Source of the DNA: Thermoanaerobaculia bacterium
GTDB lineage: Bacteria > Acidobacteriota > Thermoanaerobaculia > UBA5066
Assembly: GCA_022071945.1 (NCBI GenBank)
Contig: JAJVIN010000051.1
Coordinates: forward strand, 60,708-124,707
Direction: 5' to 3'
DNA: 64,000 nt
The notes under the pieces were generated by a model, which searched no databases, had not been told where the DNA came from, and saw only the letters and a program-made list of their open reading frames with translations. Shown here one piece after another: positions 40,689-49,513 of the stretch. The position numbers were made by a program, and so were the translations under genes. The number at the start of each line of letters is the position of its first letter. The stretch's first letter is position 1.

Positions 40689-43061
40689 ATGCGAACCGTC
40701 TCGTCGTTTCTGGCGCTGGCAGTGGGCCTGACCGTGCTCGCGGCGACCGCCCCGCGGACGGGACCCATTCCGGGGCAGCCGGGAAGCGGGGATCCGCCCG
40801 GCCTCCGTTTCCCGGAAGGGGAGCTCGCCCGGAGATCTGGCCCGCGAAGGATCGTTTCGAGTCCGGCTCCCGAGATCCCGTCCGATCGCCTGTCGCCGAG
40901 GCGTGGACCGTTCGGTTTCGTGTCGTCCTCCCGGATGCTCGCGAGCCTCGGGGAGTTGACCTCCATCGGCAAGGGCCGGCTCTTCCGGACTTCGGGGAGC
41001 TCGGGCGAGAGAGAGGCCTTCTCGTGGCTTGCGGAGCAACTCTCCCGCCTGGAATTCCTCGAAGCGTCCGGGGCGTCCGTGACGCGGCACCGCTTCCGGC
41101 TTCCTCTCGCAAGCGAGGTCCGGCGAGTGTCTTTGAGGCTCACTGTTTCCGGGACCGAGTTCGAGATCCCGGCCTACGCCATGCAGGGGCACCGGGATGT
41201 CCTTGCCCTGGCGCTGCGATTCGACTCCGACGGAATCCCCAACGACGACGAGCCCGATCCCGTCGTTCGCTCCGGCGCCCCCGCCATCCTCCAGCGTGCC
41301 CAGGATCTGAACATGCTCGGTCCCGGTTCGCTCCGCGGACGGGTGGCTCTCGTCGACTTCGCCCTCGTGGACCGAGCGATTCTGGGGAATACCTCTGCCG
41401 GCCAGGCCGCCACGATCCTCCTGCGGGCAGAGCCAGAGGCGCTCGTCCTCATCACCCGGTACTCCAACACCAGAGGCGTCAGCCACGGTTCCTTCCTCGG
41501 CGACGTCAGCACGTTCATCAGCCTGACCGCGCCCAGCCCGGTCCCCACCATCTTCGTGAAGTTCGAGGACCTCTCGTCGACCGGGATCACTGGCTGGCCC
41601 CTGATGTCGCGGATCGGTACCGCTGCCGTGGCCTGGGATGCCGACGTCGTCTCCCCTGCCTCCTCCGAGTACCTCGAGATGCGGATCCCGGGAGCCGACT
41701 CTTCTCGGGCGATTCTCCTCGGCGCCCATCTCGACTCCCCCAACTCTCCCGGCGCGCTGGATGACGGGAGCGGCGTGGTCGCCCTCCTCGAGGCGGTTCG
41801 TTCCCTGGAGGACGCCCGTGCCACGCCGCCGGTCGACGTCCGGGTGCTCTGGTTTGGAAGCCACGAACGCGGCCTTTATGGCTCCGGGGCCTTCACACAG
41901 GCCAACTCGGAGCTTCTCGACCGAGCGATCGCCATGCTCCAGATCGACTGCCTGACTCACCCGCTGGATGGCCTGGAGGCCGCTCTGGTCTTCGAAGCCC
42001 AGTCCTATGCCGGTCTTGGGGATGCCCGGCTTCCGTTTCCAGAGACGCTCCAGAGGCTCGCGGCGCGTCATGGGGTGCGCCTCTGGGTTGCCGACGTCCA
42101 GGGGGTCGCCTCGGACAACAACTCGTTTGCCGGCTACGGGGTTCCCAACGCCGACACGATCTACCTGAGCGAGGCGATGTCGGAGGTTCACGTCGAGGGG
42201 CACCTGCACGACCCGTACGACGACATGCCCCTGGCCGAGCTTCATCAAGCCGAGCTGTCGGGTATGGCGACGACGGCCCTGACAGCGATCTTCGACCTGC
42301 CAGCCGAGGGCTCGAGCTACCGGGTGGCCGTCCCGCCGGCCTCGCGCGCGGTCTTCGTGGCCAGCCACACCGAGCCCGTTCAGATGACGCCGGCCCACCT
42401 CTCGATGCTGGGGATGGTCCTCACGTGGGAGGGATTCGACGTCGACGTGGTTCCGTACGGGAGCCCCGTCACACAGGCGGACCTTTCATCGGCCGGGATG
42501 GTGATCGTGCTCCCCGTCGTGGACTATCCGAACGCCCTGGCGGGCCCTGAGGGATACGACGAGGGCTTCGCCCCCGGGGAGGTGGATGTGCTGAAACGCT
42601 ATGTGGAGGAGGGCGGCCTTCTCGTCGTGGCCAACAGCGCGACGCGTCTGAGGTACGGCACGACACCCCTGGAGAGCAACGAGGACTGGCCCGATCTCTC
42701 GGCGGTGACGTCGGTCTTCGGAATCACGTTCGAGAACCGCTTCTTGACCGGCACCCAGGCCCCGACACATGGGTCGCATCCGGTCGTCGCCGGGGTCCCG
42801 GCGCTCTGGCTCGCGGCGGGGAACGGGGTCGCGATTCGTGCGCCGGGCGCCGAGACGCTGGCCCGCCAGGGGTCGGACGTCGCCGCCGCACTCGTCTCTT
42901 TCGGCAGCCGCAACGGAGAGGTTCTCGCTCTTTCCGACGCGTCGATCTTGGGCGGCACGACGCCGTCAGCCCCCAACTTCCTTTTCTGGCGGAATCTCGC
43001 GCGCCACGGGATGAGGCGGATCGCCACCTCGGGACGGCTCTCGACGGGCAACGGGAAGTGA
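40689..43061 (+). CDS. M28-family zinc aminopeptidase with C-terminal GATase-like domain
   Basis: A 790-residue exported peptidase (signal SSFLALAVGLTVLAATAP). The M28 zinc ligands appear in LGAHLDSPNSPGALDDGSG (His, Asp; about residue 347), then WFGSHERGLYGS with Glu, QIDCL with Asp and a distal His in EVHVEGHLHDPYDD. The last 250 residues (VFVASHTEPVQMTPAHLSML, VDVLKRYVEEGGLLVVANS) look like a class-I-GATase/DUF4350-like fold without an obvious catalytic Cys. It should cleave N-terminal residues from peptides outside the cytoplasm. Length is greater than most M28 enzymes because of the extra domain. Confidence 0.82.
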   Translation: MRTVSSFLALAVGLTVLAATAPRTGPIPGQPGSGDPPGLRFPEGELARRSGPRRIVSSPAPEIPSDRLSPRRGPFGFVSSSRMLASLGELTSIGKGRLFRTSGSSGEREAFSWLAEQLSRLEFLEASGASVTRHRFRLPLASEVRRVSLRLTVSGTEFEIPAYAMQGHRDVLALALRFDSDGIPNDDEPDPVVRSGAPAILQRAQDLNMLGPGSLRGRVALVDFALVDRAILGNTSAGQAATILLRAEPEALVLITRYSNTRGVSHGSFLGDVSTFISLTAPSPVPTIFVKFEDLSSTGITGWPLMSRIGTAAVAWDADVVSPASSEYLEMRIPGADSSRAILLGAHLDSPNSPGALDDGSGVVALLEAVRSLEDARATPPVDVRVLWFGSHERGLYGSGAFTQANSELLDRAIAMLQIDCLTHPLDGLEAALVFEAQSYAGLGDARLPFPETLQRLAARHGVRLWVADVQGVASDNNSFAGYGVPNADTIYLSEAMSEVHVEGHLHDPYDDMPLAELHQAELSGMATTALTAIFDLPAEGSSYRVAVPPASRAVFVASHTEPVQMTPAHLSMLGMVLTWEGFDVDVVPYGSPVTQADLSSAGMVIVLPVVDYPNALAGPEGYDEGFAPGEVDVLKRYVEEGGLLVVANSATRLRYGTTPLESNEDWPDLSAVTSVFGITFENRFLTGTQAPTHGSHPVVAGVPALWLAAGNGVAIRAPGAETLARQGSDVAAALVSFGSRNGEVLALSDASILGGTTPSAPNFLFWRNLARHGMRRIATSGRLSTGNGK

Positions 43062-43122
43062 TTTCGGGCACGGCTGACCGGGAGAAGGGTGGATACTGGT
43101 TTCCCCGCACAACGGAGGTGCC

Positions 43123-43881
43123 GTGCGTCTCCACATCCTGAGCGACCTTCACCTCGAGTTCGAGGGTTTCGACCCGCCGCCGGTCGACGCGGACGTCGTG
43201 ATCCTCGCCGGGGACATCGGGGTTGGGCTCCAGGGTGTCGAGTGGGCGGCTGAGACGTTTCCGGAAACCCCCGTCGTCTATGTCCCCGGGAATCACGAGT
43301 ACTACTCGCACGCGATTCCCGGACTGACGGAGGCGCTCTTTTCGACCGGCCGCAAGAGGGGGGTCCACGTCCTCTCGAACACGGGCGTCACACTCGGAGG
43401 CGTCCGATTCCTCGGGGCGACACTCTGGACCGATTTCCGGCTCCAGGGGAACCTCGATGGGGGAATCCGGGAAGCTCGCCTGAGAATGAACGACTTCCTC
43501 AGGATCGGGCGGAGCGATGGTTCGGGGTTCTTCACTCCCGAGGAATCGATCCAGCTGCACGCGGATTGCCGGCTGTGGCTCGGCACCGAGCTGGCCAGCA
43601 TGGACGTCCCCACCGTGGACGTCCCCACCGTCGTCGTGACGCACCACGCCCCGAGCCTCCGCTGCATCGCGCCCGAGTTCCGGCGGGAACCGCTCGGTCC
43701 GGCGTTTGCGTCTCACCTGGACGACTTTGTCTTTCGCTCGGACGCATCCGTCTGGATTCACGGCCACACCCACTTCAAGACGGATTTCACTCTCGGGCGG
43801 ACGCGGGTGGTGAGCAACCAGAAGGGGTATCCATTCGAGTCCGTCTCCGGCTTTGATCCCGGCTTCGTGATCGAGATCTGA
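43123..43881 (+). CDS. Calcineurin-like metallophosphoesterase
   Basis: A 252-residue protein with the metallophosphoesterase blocks in order: ILSDLHLEF (D, H), VILAGDIG (GD), VPGNHEYY (GNH), VVTHHAP and WIHGHTHFKTD (GHTH). It should hydrolyse a phosphodiester or monoester with two metals; the substrate is unknown. The start is GTG. A perfect 15-bp tandem duplication (43601-43630) adds a second copy of VDVPT inside the protein. Confidence 0.88.
   Translation: MRLHILSDLHLEFEGFDPPPVDADVVILAGDIGVGLQGVEWAAETFPETPVVYVPGNHEYYSHAIPGLTEALFSTGRKRGVHVLSNTGVTLGGVRFLGATLWTDFRLQGNLDGGIREARLRMNDFLRIGRSDGSGFFTPEESIQLHADCRLWLGTELASMDVPTVDVPTVVVTHHAPSLRCIAPEFRREPLGPAFASHLDDFVFRSDASVWIHGHTHFKTDFTLGRTRVVSNQKGYPFESVSGFDPGFVIEI
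43601..43630. repeat. 15-bp perfect tandem duplication inside the metallophosphoesterase gene
   Basis: TGGACGTCCCCACCG occurs twice back to back, keeping frame and encoding a repeated five-residue unit (VDVPT) before the TVVVTHHAP motif. It is a recent in-frame slippage duplication, probably tolerated in a loop. Confidence 0.8.
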
Positions 43882-43993
43882 CGCGGGGCGGACGGCGTGC
43901 CGCGGGTGTCCTGGGGGGGCGAAGTTCCCCTCGGAGCCGCAAGGACGAGAGGCGCTTCCCGCTGGAGGAATCAGCCCCTTGCGTTTTACCTCT

Positions 43994-44007
43994 AGGTTAA
44001 TTAACCT
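43994..44007. promoter_or_regulatory. Probable ArsR operator
   Basis: AGGTTAATTAACCT is a perfect 14-bp palindrome in an unusually AT-rich patch, 12 bases before the arsR ATG. Palindromes of this form upstream of the gene suit autoregulation by the ArsR-type protein and probably overlap the promoter. Confidence 0.7.
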
Positions 44008-44019
44008 TTCAGCTAACAA

Positions 44020-44376
44020 ATGACAGCAGACCAGCTCAGCAGCACCTTCGCCGCGCTCTCGGATCCGACTCGCCGGGCCATCGTGGCAAGGCTGGCGAAG
44101 GGGGAGGCGTCGGTTCTCGAGCTGGCCCGGCCCTTCTCGATGAGCCTCCCCGCTGTTTCGAAGCACCTCAAGGTGCTCGAGAAGTGCGGTCTGATCGAGA
44201 GATCCCGGGTGGCGCAAACGCGCCCGTGCCGGCTCCGCACCAAGCCGATCAAGGAAGCGGTCGATTGGTTGGAGCACCACAGGACGCTGTGGGAGGATCG
44301 GCTCGACCGGCTAGAGGACTACCTGCGGGTAATGCAGAAGGAGGAGAGAAAGCATGGACGCGCAAGACGCCCATAG
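44020..44376 (+). CDS. ArsR-family winged-helix regulator
   Basis: A 118-residue regulator with the HTH of the family (ARPFSMSLPAVSKHLKVLEKCGLIERS). There is no Cys-x-Cys metal site in the recognition helix (SMSLPAVS), so it is the metal-independent kind that usually pairs with an SRPBCC protein, as it does here: the downstream start lies within its 3' end (23-base overlap). It should repress the pair through the palindrome upstream. Confidence 0.9.
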   Translation: MTADQLSSTFAALSDPTRRAIVARLAKGEASVLELARPFSMSLPAVSKHLKVLEKCGLIERSRVAQTRPCRLRTKPIKEAVDWLEHHRTLWEDRLDRLEDYLRVMQKEERKHGRARRP

Positions 44377-45313
44377 GGTCGAGTTTCCGTCGGACCGCGA
44401 GATCAGGAGCACGCGAATTCTGATGGCTCCACGAGAGCTGGTCTTCAGGGCCTGGACGGAGCCGGAGCACCTCGTGAAGTGGTGGGGACCGCGCGGTTTC
44501 TCGATGACGGTCGACGAGATCGACATTCGGCCGGAGGGAAACTGGAACTTCACGTTTCACGGCCCCGATGGAACCGACTATCGCAACGCGATCACGTTCG
44601 TGGCGATCGAGAGGCCCTCGCGGATCGTGATGCGCCACCACTCGAATCCCGCCTTCACGATCACCGCGACCTTCGAGGAGAGGGACGGACAGACGGAGCT
44701 GACATTCAGCGCCGTCTTCGACAGCGCGGCGGTCTGCGAGGGCGTGAAGTCCTACGCCGTTCCAGGTAATCGGCAGACGCTCGACCGTCTGGAGGAGCGC
44801 GTGGAGCTTCTGATCGCAGGGAAGGCCTTCACGACGAGCCGGGTGTTCGATGCGCCCCGCGATCTCGTCTGGAAGGCCTGGACGGACCTGGATCACCTCA
44901 AGAAGTGGTTTGGCCCGAAGGGCGTGACGGTGAAGAAGGCCGAGCTCGATCTCGTGGAAGGCGGGGTCTTCCACTACTGCATGCGGACTCCCGACGGGCA
45001 CGAGATGTGGGGGAAGTGGGTGTTCCGCGAGATCGTCCCGCCCCGAAAGCTCGTTGTCCTCAGCTCGTTCTCGGACGCGGACGGAGGCCTCACCCGGCAC
45101 CCGCTCAGCGACACGTGGCCGCTTCAGACGCTCTCGACGACCGAGTTCTCGGAAGAGGACGGCAAGACCCGGCTGACTCTGCACTGGATCCCGTTCCATG
45201 CTCGGCCCGAGGAGGTGGAGACCTTCCTCGCTTCCTTCAAGGCAATGGAAGGCGGCTGGGGCGGGACGATGGCTCAGCTCGACGCTTATCTCTCCGAGGC
45301 GTCGCGGGGCTGA
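44354..45313 (+). CDS. Two-domain SRPBCC (AHSA1-like) protein
   Basis: A 319-residue protein holding two AHSA1/START-like ligand-binding domains in tandem, with matching openings: APRELVFRAWTEPEHLVKWW (about residue 17) and APRDLVWKAWTDLDHLKKWF (about 165). Such domains bind hydrophobic small molecules and are commonly encoded with ArsR regulators. A fused double form is less common than single-domain proteins. Translation is likely coupled to arsR by the overlap. Enzyme activity, if any, is unknown. Confidence 0.85.
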   Translation: MDAQDAHRVEFPSDREIRSTRILMAPRELVFRAWTEPEHLVKWWGPRGFSMTVDEIDIRPEGNWNFTFHGPDGTDYRNAITFVAIERPSRIVMRHHSNPAFTITATFEERDGQTELTFSAVFDSAAVCEGVKSYAVPGNRQTLDRLEERVELLIAGKAFTTSRVFDAPRDLVWKAWTDLDHLKKWFGPKGVTVKKAELDLVEGGVFHYCMRTPDGHEMWGKWVFREIVPPRKLVVLSSFSDADGGLTRHPLSDTWPLQTLSTTEFSEEDGKTRLTLHWIPFHARPEEVETFLASFKAMEGGWGGTMAQLDAYLSEASRG

Positions 45314-45510
45314 CGGTCGAGGCCGATTCAGGACGGGCCTGACGAGGGCGTCTGTTCCCCGTCAGGCGCCGGTCAACAGGGGCCTGGCTGGCCGCGTTCT
45401 CGCGGGCGCCAGGACTCGAGGCCCCGGAGAGGAGAGGATGAGAGCCCTTCCTGCATGGGGCGCCGGAGAGCTTGGCGCTTGCGGGGGTGTTATGGTGCCG
45501 GGAGAATCCG

Positions 45511-46332
45511 ATGCGGGTGACGGGAGCCCTCTTTGTCGCGGCCTTGCTTTCTCTTGCAGCGGTGCTGGCCCTCTGGGCCTGTCGCCGCGAACACCCAGCC
45601 GGGGGACGGAGAGAAAAGAAGGCCGAGGGCGCCGAGTGGGAAGCCGAGGTCGGGCTGGAACATCTCAGCGAACGGGGGCCCGACTACGAGGCGCTTCGCT
45701 TCAAGATCGTCCTTCGGGACGAGCGCGGGCGGGAGGTGGAGACTCCCTCGGTTCGGTTCCAGCTCGATGGCGTTGACCTGACGTATCGGGTGGGGCGCGG
45801 GAACTACTACGACCGGCACCCCTACTACAAGCTCGACGAGGAGTCCGGGTTGAGGCTCGCCGGCGGGTCTTCCCGGAAACTCGCCATCTCGCCAGGGGGC
45901 GGTCCGTTCGCTCCCTTCGCGAGCGTGCCGGCGCTGGCTCCGCTCTCGCCCGAGGACTTCTCTTTTCCTCGACGCCACCTTAGGGACCGGGATCTGGTCC
46001 TTTCGTGGCGGAATCTCCGACAGCCGGCCGAGCTCTTGGTCTACAAGTCGCTCACGACGAGAAACGAACAGGGTGATGTCTCCATGGAGGGCGGACCGTA
46101 CTCTGACGACAGCCTCCGGGCGCGGATCGCGCCCGGCCGGGGGTCAGGAGGAGAGGGGCATTACTCGATTCCGGTGCGTTACCTCACGGCGGCCGCGCCC
46201 GCGAAGGTCACCGGCATCACCGTGGAGATCACCGCGGCGAGCTCCGGCGAGTTCTTCTATCCGGTTCTGGACAAGAGCCACGTGACGACCGTCAGGAAGA
46301 TCGTCTTTCGCAGCGAGATCGAGGATCCGTGA
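45511..46332 (+). CDS. Membrane-anchored protein of unknown function
   Basis: A 273-residue protein with one N-terminal hydrophobic helix (VTGALFVAALLSLAAVLALW) followed by Ala-Cys-Arg, so a lipoprotein or a single-pass anchor. The rest is a soluble, charged beta-rich region with no recognised motif. ATG 45511 is chosen for the GGGAG a few bases upstream and because it begins the anchor. The 197-base gap before it contains no obvious structure. Confidence 0.55.
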   Translation: MRVTGALFVAALLSLAAVLALWACRREHPAGGRREKKAEGAEWEAEVGLEHLSERGPDYEALRFKIVLRDERGREVETPSVRFQLDGVDLTYRVGRGNYYDRHPYYKLDEESGLRLAGGSSRKLAISPGGGPFAPFASVPALAPLSPEDFSFPRRHLRDRDLVLSWRNLRQPAELLVYKSLTTRNEQGDVSMEGGPYSDDSLRARIAPGRGSGGEGHYSIPVRYLTAAAPAKVTGITVEITAASSGEFFYPVLDKSHVTTVRKIVFRSEIEDP

Positions 46333-46345
46333 GGACCCGCCCGGC

Positions 46346-47332
46346 TCACGGCGCCGCCGGCACAGGCGCCGTGCCCGTCTCCGCGCACAGTTTCTGAAGG
46401 CGCTCCGTTTCCCCGCGGAGGAGTGAGCCGGTGTAGTACTCCGCCAGAGAGCGGACGAATTTCGGGTCTTCTCCCGTCAGCAGCGGGGAGGCATCCCGCA
46501 TCCAGCCGTCGACGCATTCGGCGTCCGGACGAGAGGAAGCCGCGCAGTCGAGGAGGTGGCCAAAGGCTGTCTTGTAGGCCTGGAAGTCCTTCCGAGACAT
46601 CGGGGACCCGTGGCCGGGGACGAGGACCTTGAACTCCTGCTGGGACAGGCGCTCGAGAGAGGCGCGCCAGCGGGAGGGGCACGCCGTGTCGAGGAACGGG
46701 ACGGGAAGGGTGACGAGGTCTCCCGCAACGAGGACTCCCGTGGAACTGTCGAAGAGCCACAGATCTCCTTCGGTCACCGACCGTTTCTCCAGGAAGACGT
46801 CGAACCGCCGGCCCGCGACATCGCGGGGTCCAGAGGTGGTCACGACTTCATCGGGGAAGAGAGCCCGGCCCGCATCGATCCGGGCGATCTCGTCTTTCCA
46901 CTCCGTGGTCTGGCGCGGATCCTTCGTCTTCCCGATCATCTCCTCGAGCTGGCCCCGGTAGCTCTTGAGGAACCCCTTCATCGCCCCCTCGATCGCCGAG
47001 CTCGCGATGACCCGGACCTCTGGAAACGCCTCGCGGATCTTCGCGTTTCCGCTCACGTGGTCGAGGTGCCAGTGCGTGTTGATGACGGCCTTGACCGGCG
47101 TTTTGGCCGTCCGGGCGAAGTCGAGGATCTTCCGGGTGTGCCCTGCGTGGCGGCCGGTATCGATGACGACGAGGCCTTCCTTCGCCTGGAAGATGACGGT
47201 ATTTCCATCCGGCTGGCTGCCCGGGGTGAAGCCGCCGGTGAGGACGTGTACACCCTTGGCCACCTCCGTGGCGTCGAGGGTTGGCGCGGCCGTGAGAACG
47301 GCAAGGACGAGCCAGGGGACCGAGCGTCGCAT
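46346..47332 (-). CDS. Secreted metallo-beta-lactamase-fold hydrolase
   Basis: A 328-residue protein with a signal peptide (SVPWLVLAVLTAAPTLDA) and the zinc motif THWHLDHVSGN, plus GDLVTLPVPF and LVPGHGSPMSR as later metal sites. The fold includes hydrolases for lactams, thioesters and phosphodiesters; there is no basis here to call it a beta-lactamase. ATG 47332 has GGGAG upstream. It is convergent with the preceding gene (13-base gap). The 268 bases after its start, up to the terminase fragment, hold no gene I can support. Confidence 0.85.
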   Translation of the reverse strand: MRRSVPWLVLAVLTAAPTLDATEVAKGVHVLTGGFTPGSQPDGNTVIFQAKEGLVVIDTGRHAGHTRKILDFARTAKTPVKAVINTHWHLDHVSGNAKIREAFPEVRVIASSAIEGAMKGFLKSYRGQLEEMIGKTKDPRQTTEWKDEIARIDAGRALFPDEVVTTSGPRDVAGRRFDVFLEKRSVTEGDLWLFDSSTGVLVAGDLVTLPVPFLDTACPSRWRASLERLSQQEFKVLVPGHGSPMSRKDFQAYKTAFGHLLDCAASSRPDAECVDGWMRDASPLLTGEDPKFVRSLAEYYTGSLLRGETERLQKLCAETGTAPVPAAP

Positions 47333-47600
47333 CGAGACTCCCTTCGGACCGGCGGCGATTCCGCACGCCCTCGGCGCCACGAGAGTGAGCCAGGCGCGGA
47401 GCGGACGTGGTTTGTCCGCATACGCAGGATCCGGGAGAAAAGATATCGGTGCCCTGCCCCGGGCTACGGAGCGACGGACGGTCGCATCGAGGCGGAGAAG
47501 TAGCGTCGGACGAAGGCAGCAGCCGCGACCGGCGCAAAGGTCCTGCCCTGGCTCACCGAGCTACTGAACGAGTTCCTGCGCCTTCACTCCGCCGCCCTGC

Positions 47601-47917
47601 GTTCCGAACCCTCTCTACCTCAGCGTCCGCCCGATGGTGGCTGTGTCGGAGGGGCGCCTCGTGGCCGTCTCCACCCCTGGGGGAAGCGCGGCTGGTTCCA
47701 CGAGGCGTGGCACTCCACGGACGGGTGGGAACGGTGCCGGGTGATGGCAGAGCAACGCCCCCGAATCTCGGCGGAGTTGCTCGAAGAGGAGAAGCGGATC
47801 GTCGGCCCCTTGTGGTACGCCACGGAGTACCTATGCGAGTTCGCGGAGGGCGCAGTGTTCTCGGCTGACCTTATCCCCTCCGCTCTCGATCACGGAATCA
47901 CTCCCCTGTTTGGGTGA
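47601..47917 (+). pseudogene. Phage terminase large subunit fragment, frameshifted
   Basis: Read across one missing base, this encodes VPNPLYLSVRPMVAVSEGR...STPWGKRGWFHEAWHS...LWYATEYLCEFAEGAVFSADLI, the middle to C-terminal part of a phage terminase ATPase domain. The frame changes in TCCACCCCTGGGGGAAG near 47680, consistent with a lost C. The 5' portion is missing and the fragment ends at TGA 47915-47917. The next terminase domain is a separate open frame 125 bases on. This is a dead prophage remnant. Confidence 0.7.
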
Positions 47918-48041
47918 GGAGTCCGCCTTCGGGCCGGCGAAGGCAATGAGGAGTTTCCGCCCCTTCTACGAGATTCCGGACGCGACCTGACCTCGCCATC
48001 TCGTGAGATCGGCTGTCGGCACTATCTCCTGGAGGTGCTGA

Positions 48042-48716
48042 GTGCCGAAGTTCCACCTCGGACTCGACCTCGGACAGGCACGTGATTTCTCGGCTCTCGC
48101 CATCCTTGAGCGGGAATCTGAACGAATCTCGAGCGTTCGCCACCTCCAACGATTCCCTCTGGGGACCGCTTACGCCGAGATCGTCGACCGCACCCGGGGT
48201 ACCCTCTCTCGACCGCACCTTCGGGGCTGGTCGCCCCTGGCGGTGGACGCTACGGGAGTCGGCCGCCCCGTCATGGACCTTTTCACTGCGAGGCCCGTCG
48301 GGTGCCGGGCGACGGCGATCACGATCCACGGAGGTGACAAGGTCGAGGTCGGATCCGGTCGATTCTCGGTGCCGAAGCGGGACCTCGTCGCCCTCCTCCA
48401 AGTCCAGCTCCAGAGGGGGCGGCTGAAAGTCGCCGCTTCCCTCCCGGCGGCCGACCTCCTCATGAAAGAGATGTCGGACTTCAAGTCGAGTATCTCGGAG
48501 ACCGGCCACGATTCATACGGCGTCTGGAGGACTGGCGGGCACGACGACCTCGTCTTGGCCGTCGCACTTGCGCTCTGGCACGGCAATCGGGTGGCCCGGC
48601 TTCCGGACAGCCCGCCGGTCAGCGACTTATTCTCCGACGACAGATCGACCAGCCCGCTCGACATCTTGTTCGGAAGGCAGGAGGCACGGGTGCGAGATTG
48701 GGATGTGTTCCGGTGA
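48042..48716 (+). CDS. Terminase large subunit C-terminal (nuclease-like) domain, prophage remnant
   Basis: A 224-residue open frame beginning KFHLGLDLGQARDFSALAIL, with VDATGVGRPVMDLF and HDDLVLAVALALWHG: the RNase-H-like nuclease half of phage terminases, with the expected acidic positions. Normally this is joined to the ATPase half, which here is broken just upstream. The GTG start has GGAGG upstream, so it may be translated, but packaging function is unlikely. Confidence 0.6.
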   Translation: MPKFHLGLDLGQARDFSALAILERESERISSVRHLQRFPLGTAYAEIVDRTRGTLSRPHLRGWSPLAVDATGVGRPVMDLFTARPVGCRATAITIHGGDKVEVGSGRFSVPKRDLVALLQVQLQRGRLKVAASLPAADLLMKEMSDFKSSISETGHDSYGVWRTGGHDDLVLAVALALWHGNRVARLPDSPPVSDLFSDDRSTSPLDILFGRQEARVRDWDVFR

Positions 48717-48889
48717 CTCGTACTCCCGGTGAACCAGGGCAGCCGTCGCTGAGGCCCAACCTCTCGGACCCGTTCTGGTCGCAGGGTGCGAGAGGACTCC
48801 GGTTCGATGACCTGATCGGACTCGCCCCAGCGTTCACGACCTTGGTAGAGTCGCGCTGCACACTGGTGAGCGTTGTAGGAAGGCGCACG

Positions 48890-49207
48890 ATGTCGAAGGC
48901 GGAAAAGCTCTACACGTATAACGTCTTGGTTTCCTTCCAGATGCAGTACACGTTTCGAGAAGACGAAGTCGAGCAGGCCGAGGAAGGCGACGAGCGAGAT
49001 CTCGACCCAACCGGCGAGGCGATTGCCAATCTGGAAGAGGAGCTGGCCGAGTACCTGGGTCAGAACTACGCAGTCGAGAAGGTTGACGCGTTCGCCGACT
49101 TCTTGCTCGGAGTCGTGGAGAGTCCGGTGACCCGGGAACCACCGAGAGCCTCTCCCCTCGGGGCTTCGCTCAAGAAGGCACCGAAGAAGCGCAAGAAGAA
49201 GCGGTAG
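48890..49207 (+). CDS. Small protein of unknown function
   Basis: A 105-residue protein: acidic middle, very basic C-terminus (SLKKAPKKRKKKR). The ATG has GGAAGG upstream. It sits between two copies of the terminase tail. No family is recognised; a nucleic-acid-binding accessory protein of the former phage is possible. Confidence 0.5.
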   Translation: MSKAEKLYTYNVLVSFQMQYTFREDEVEQAEEGDERDLDPTGEAIANLEEELAEYLGQNYAVEKVDAFADFLLGVVESPVTREPPRASPLGASLKKAPKKRKKKR

Positions 49208-49245
49208 CACCATCCCGGCGAGAACCCGGGGCCTCGGTCCAACGC

Positions 49246-49368
49246 TGGATTGAAACGGGGAGCCCGCCGGTCAGCCCGTTCTTCCCGGACGAGAAAGGCC
49301 CGAGCCCGCTCGACTTCATGTTCCGAGATCAAGAAGTCCGGGTGCGAGACTGGGACGTCTTCCCTTGA
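49246..49368 (+). pseudogene. Second copy of the terminase C-terminal tail
   Basis: Translation gives SPPVSPFFPDEKGPSPLDFM then VRVRDWDVFP and a TGA at 49366-49368, closely matching the end of the terminase at 48605-48716 (SPPVSDLFSDDRSTSPLDIL...VRDWDVFR). Only this tail remains; no start or upstream domain is seen. It shows that a second, related terminase gene once lay here. Confidence 0.65.
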
Positions 49369-49513
49369 AGCTCTTCTTGGGTCGGTCCGACAACATGGGC
49401 GAATCTTGTAGTAGCGCGGTTGAAACGGCCCCGGGAGCGGATTCCGGAGTGACGGGAACAGAGCAGGTCTCGGCGCCCGCGAGGGCAGGTGATACTCCGT
49501 CTGAGAAACGCCG

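Noticed and set aside
46346..47332. Calling the MBL-fold protein a beta-lactamase
   Set aside because: Only the general zinc-binding motifs are seen; nothing distinguishes a lactamase from other hydrolases of the fold.
47601..49513. A complete prophage
   Set aside because: Only terminase pieces and one small gene remain; no capsid, portal, tail, integrase or lysis genes are visible.
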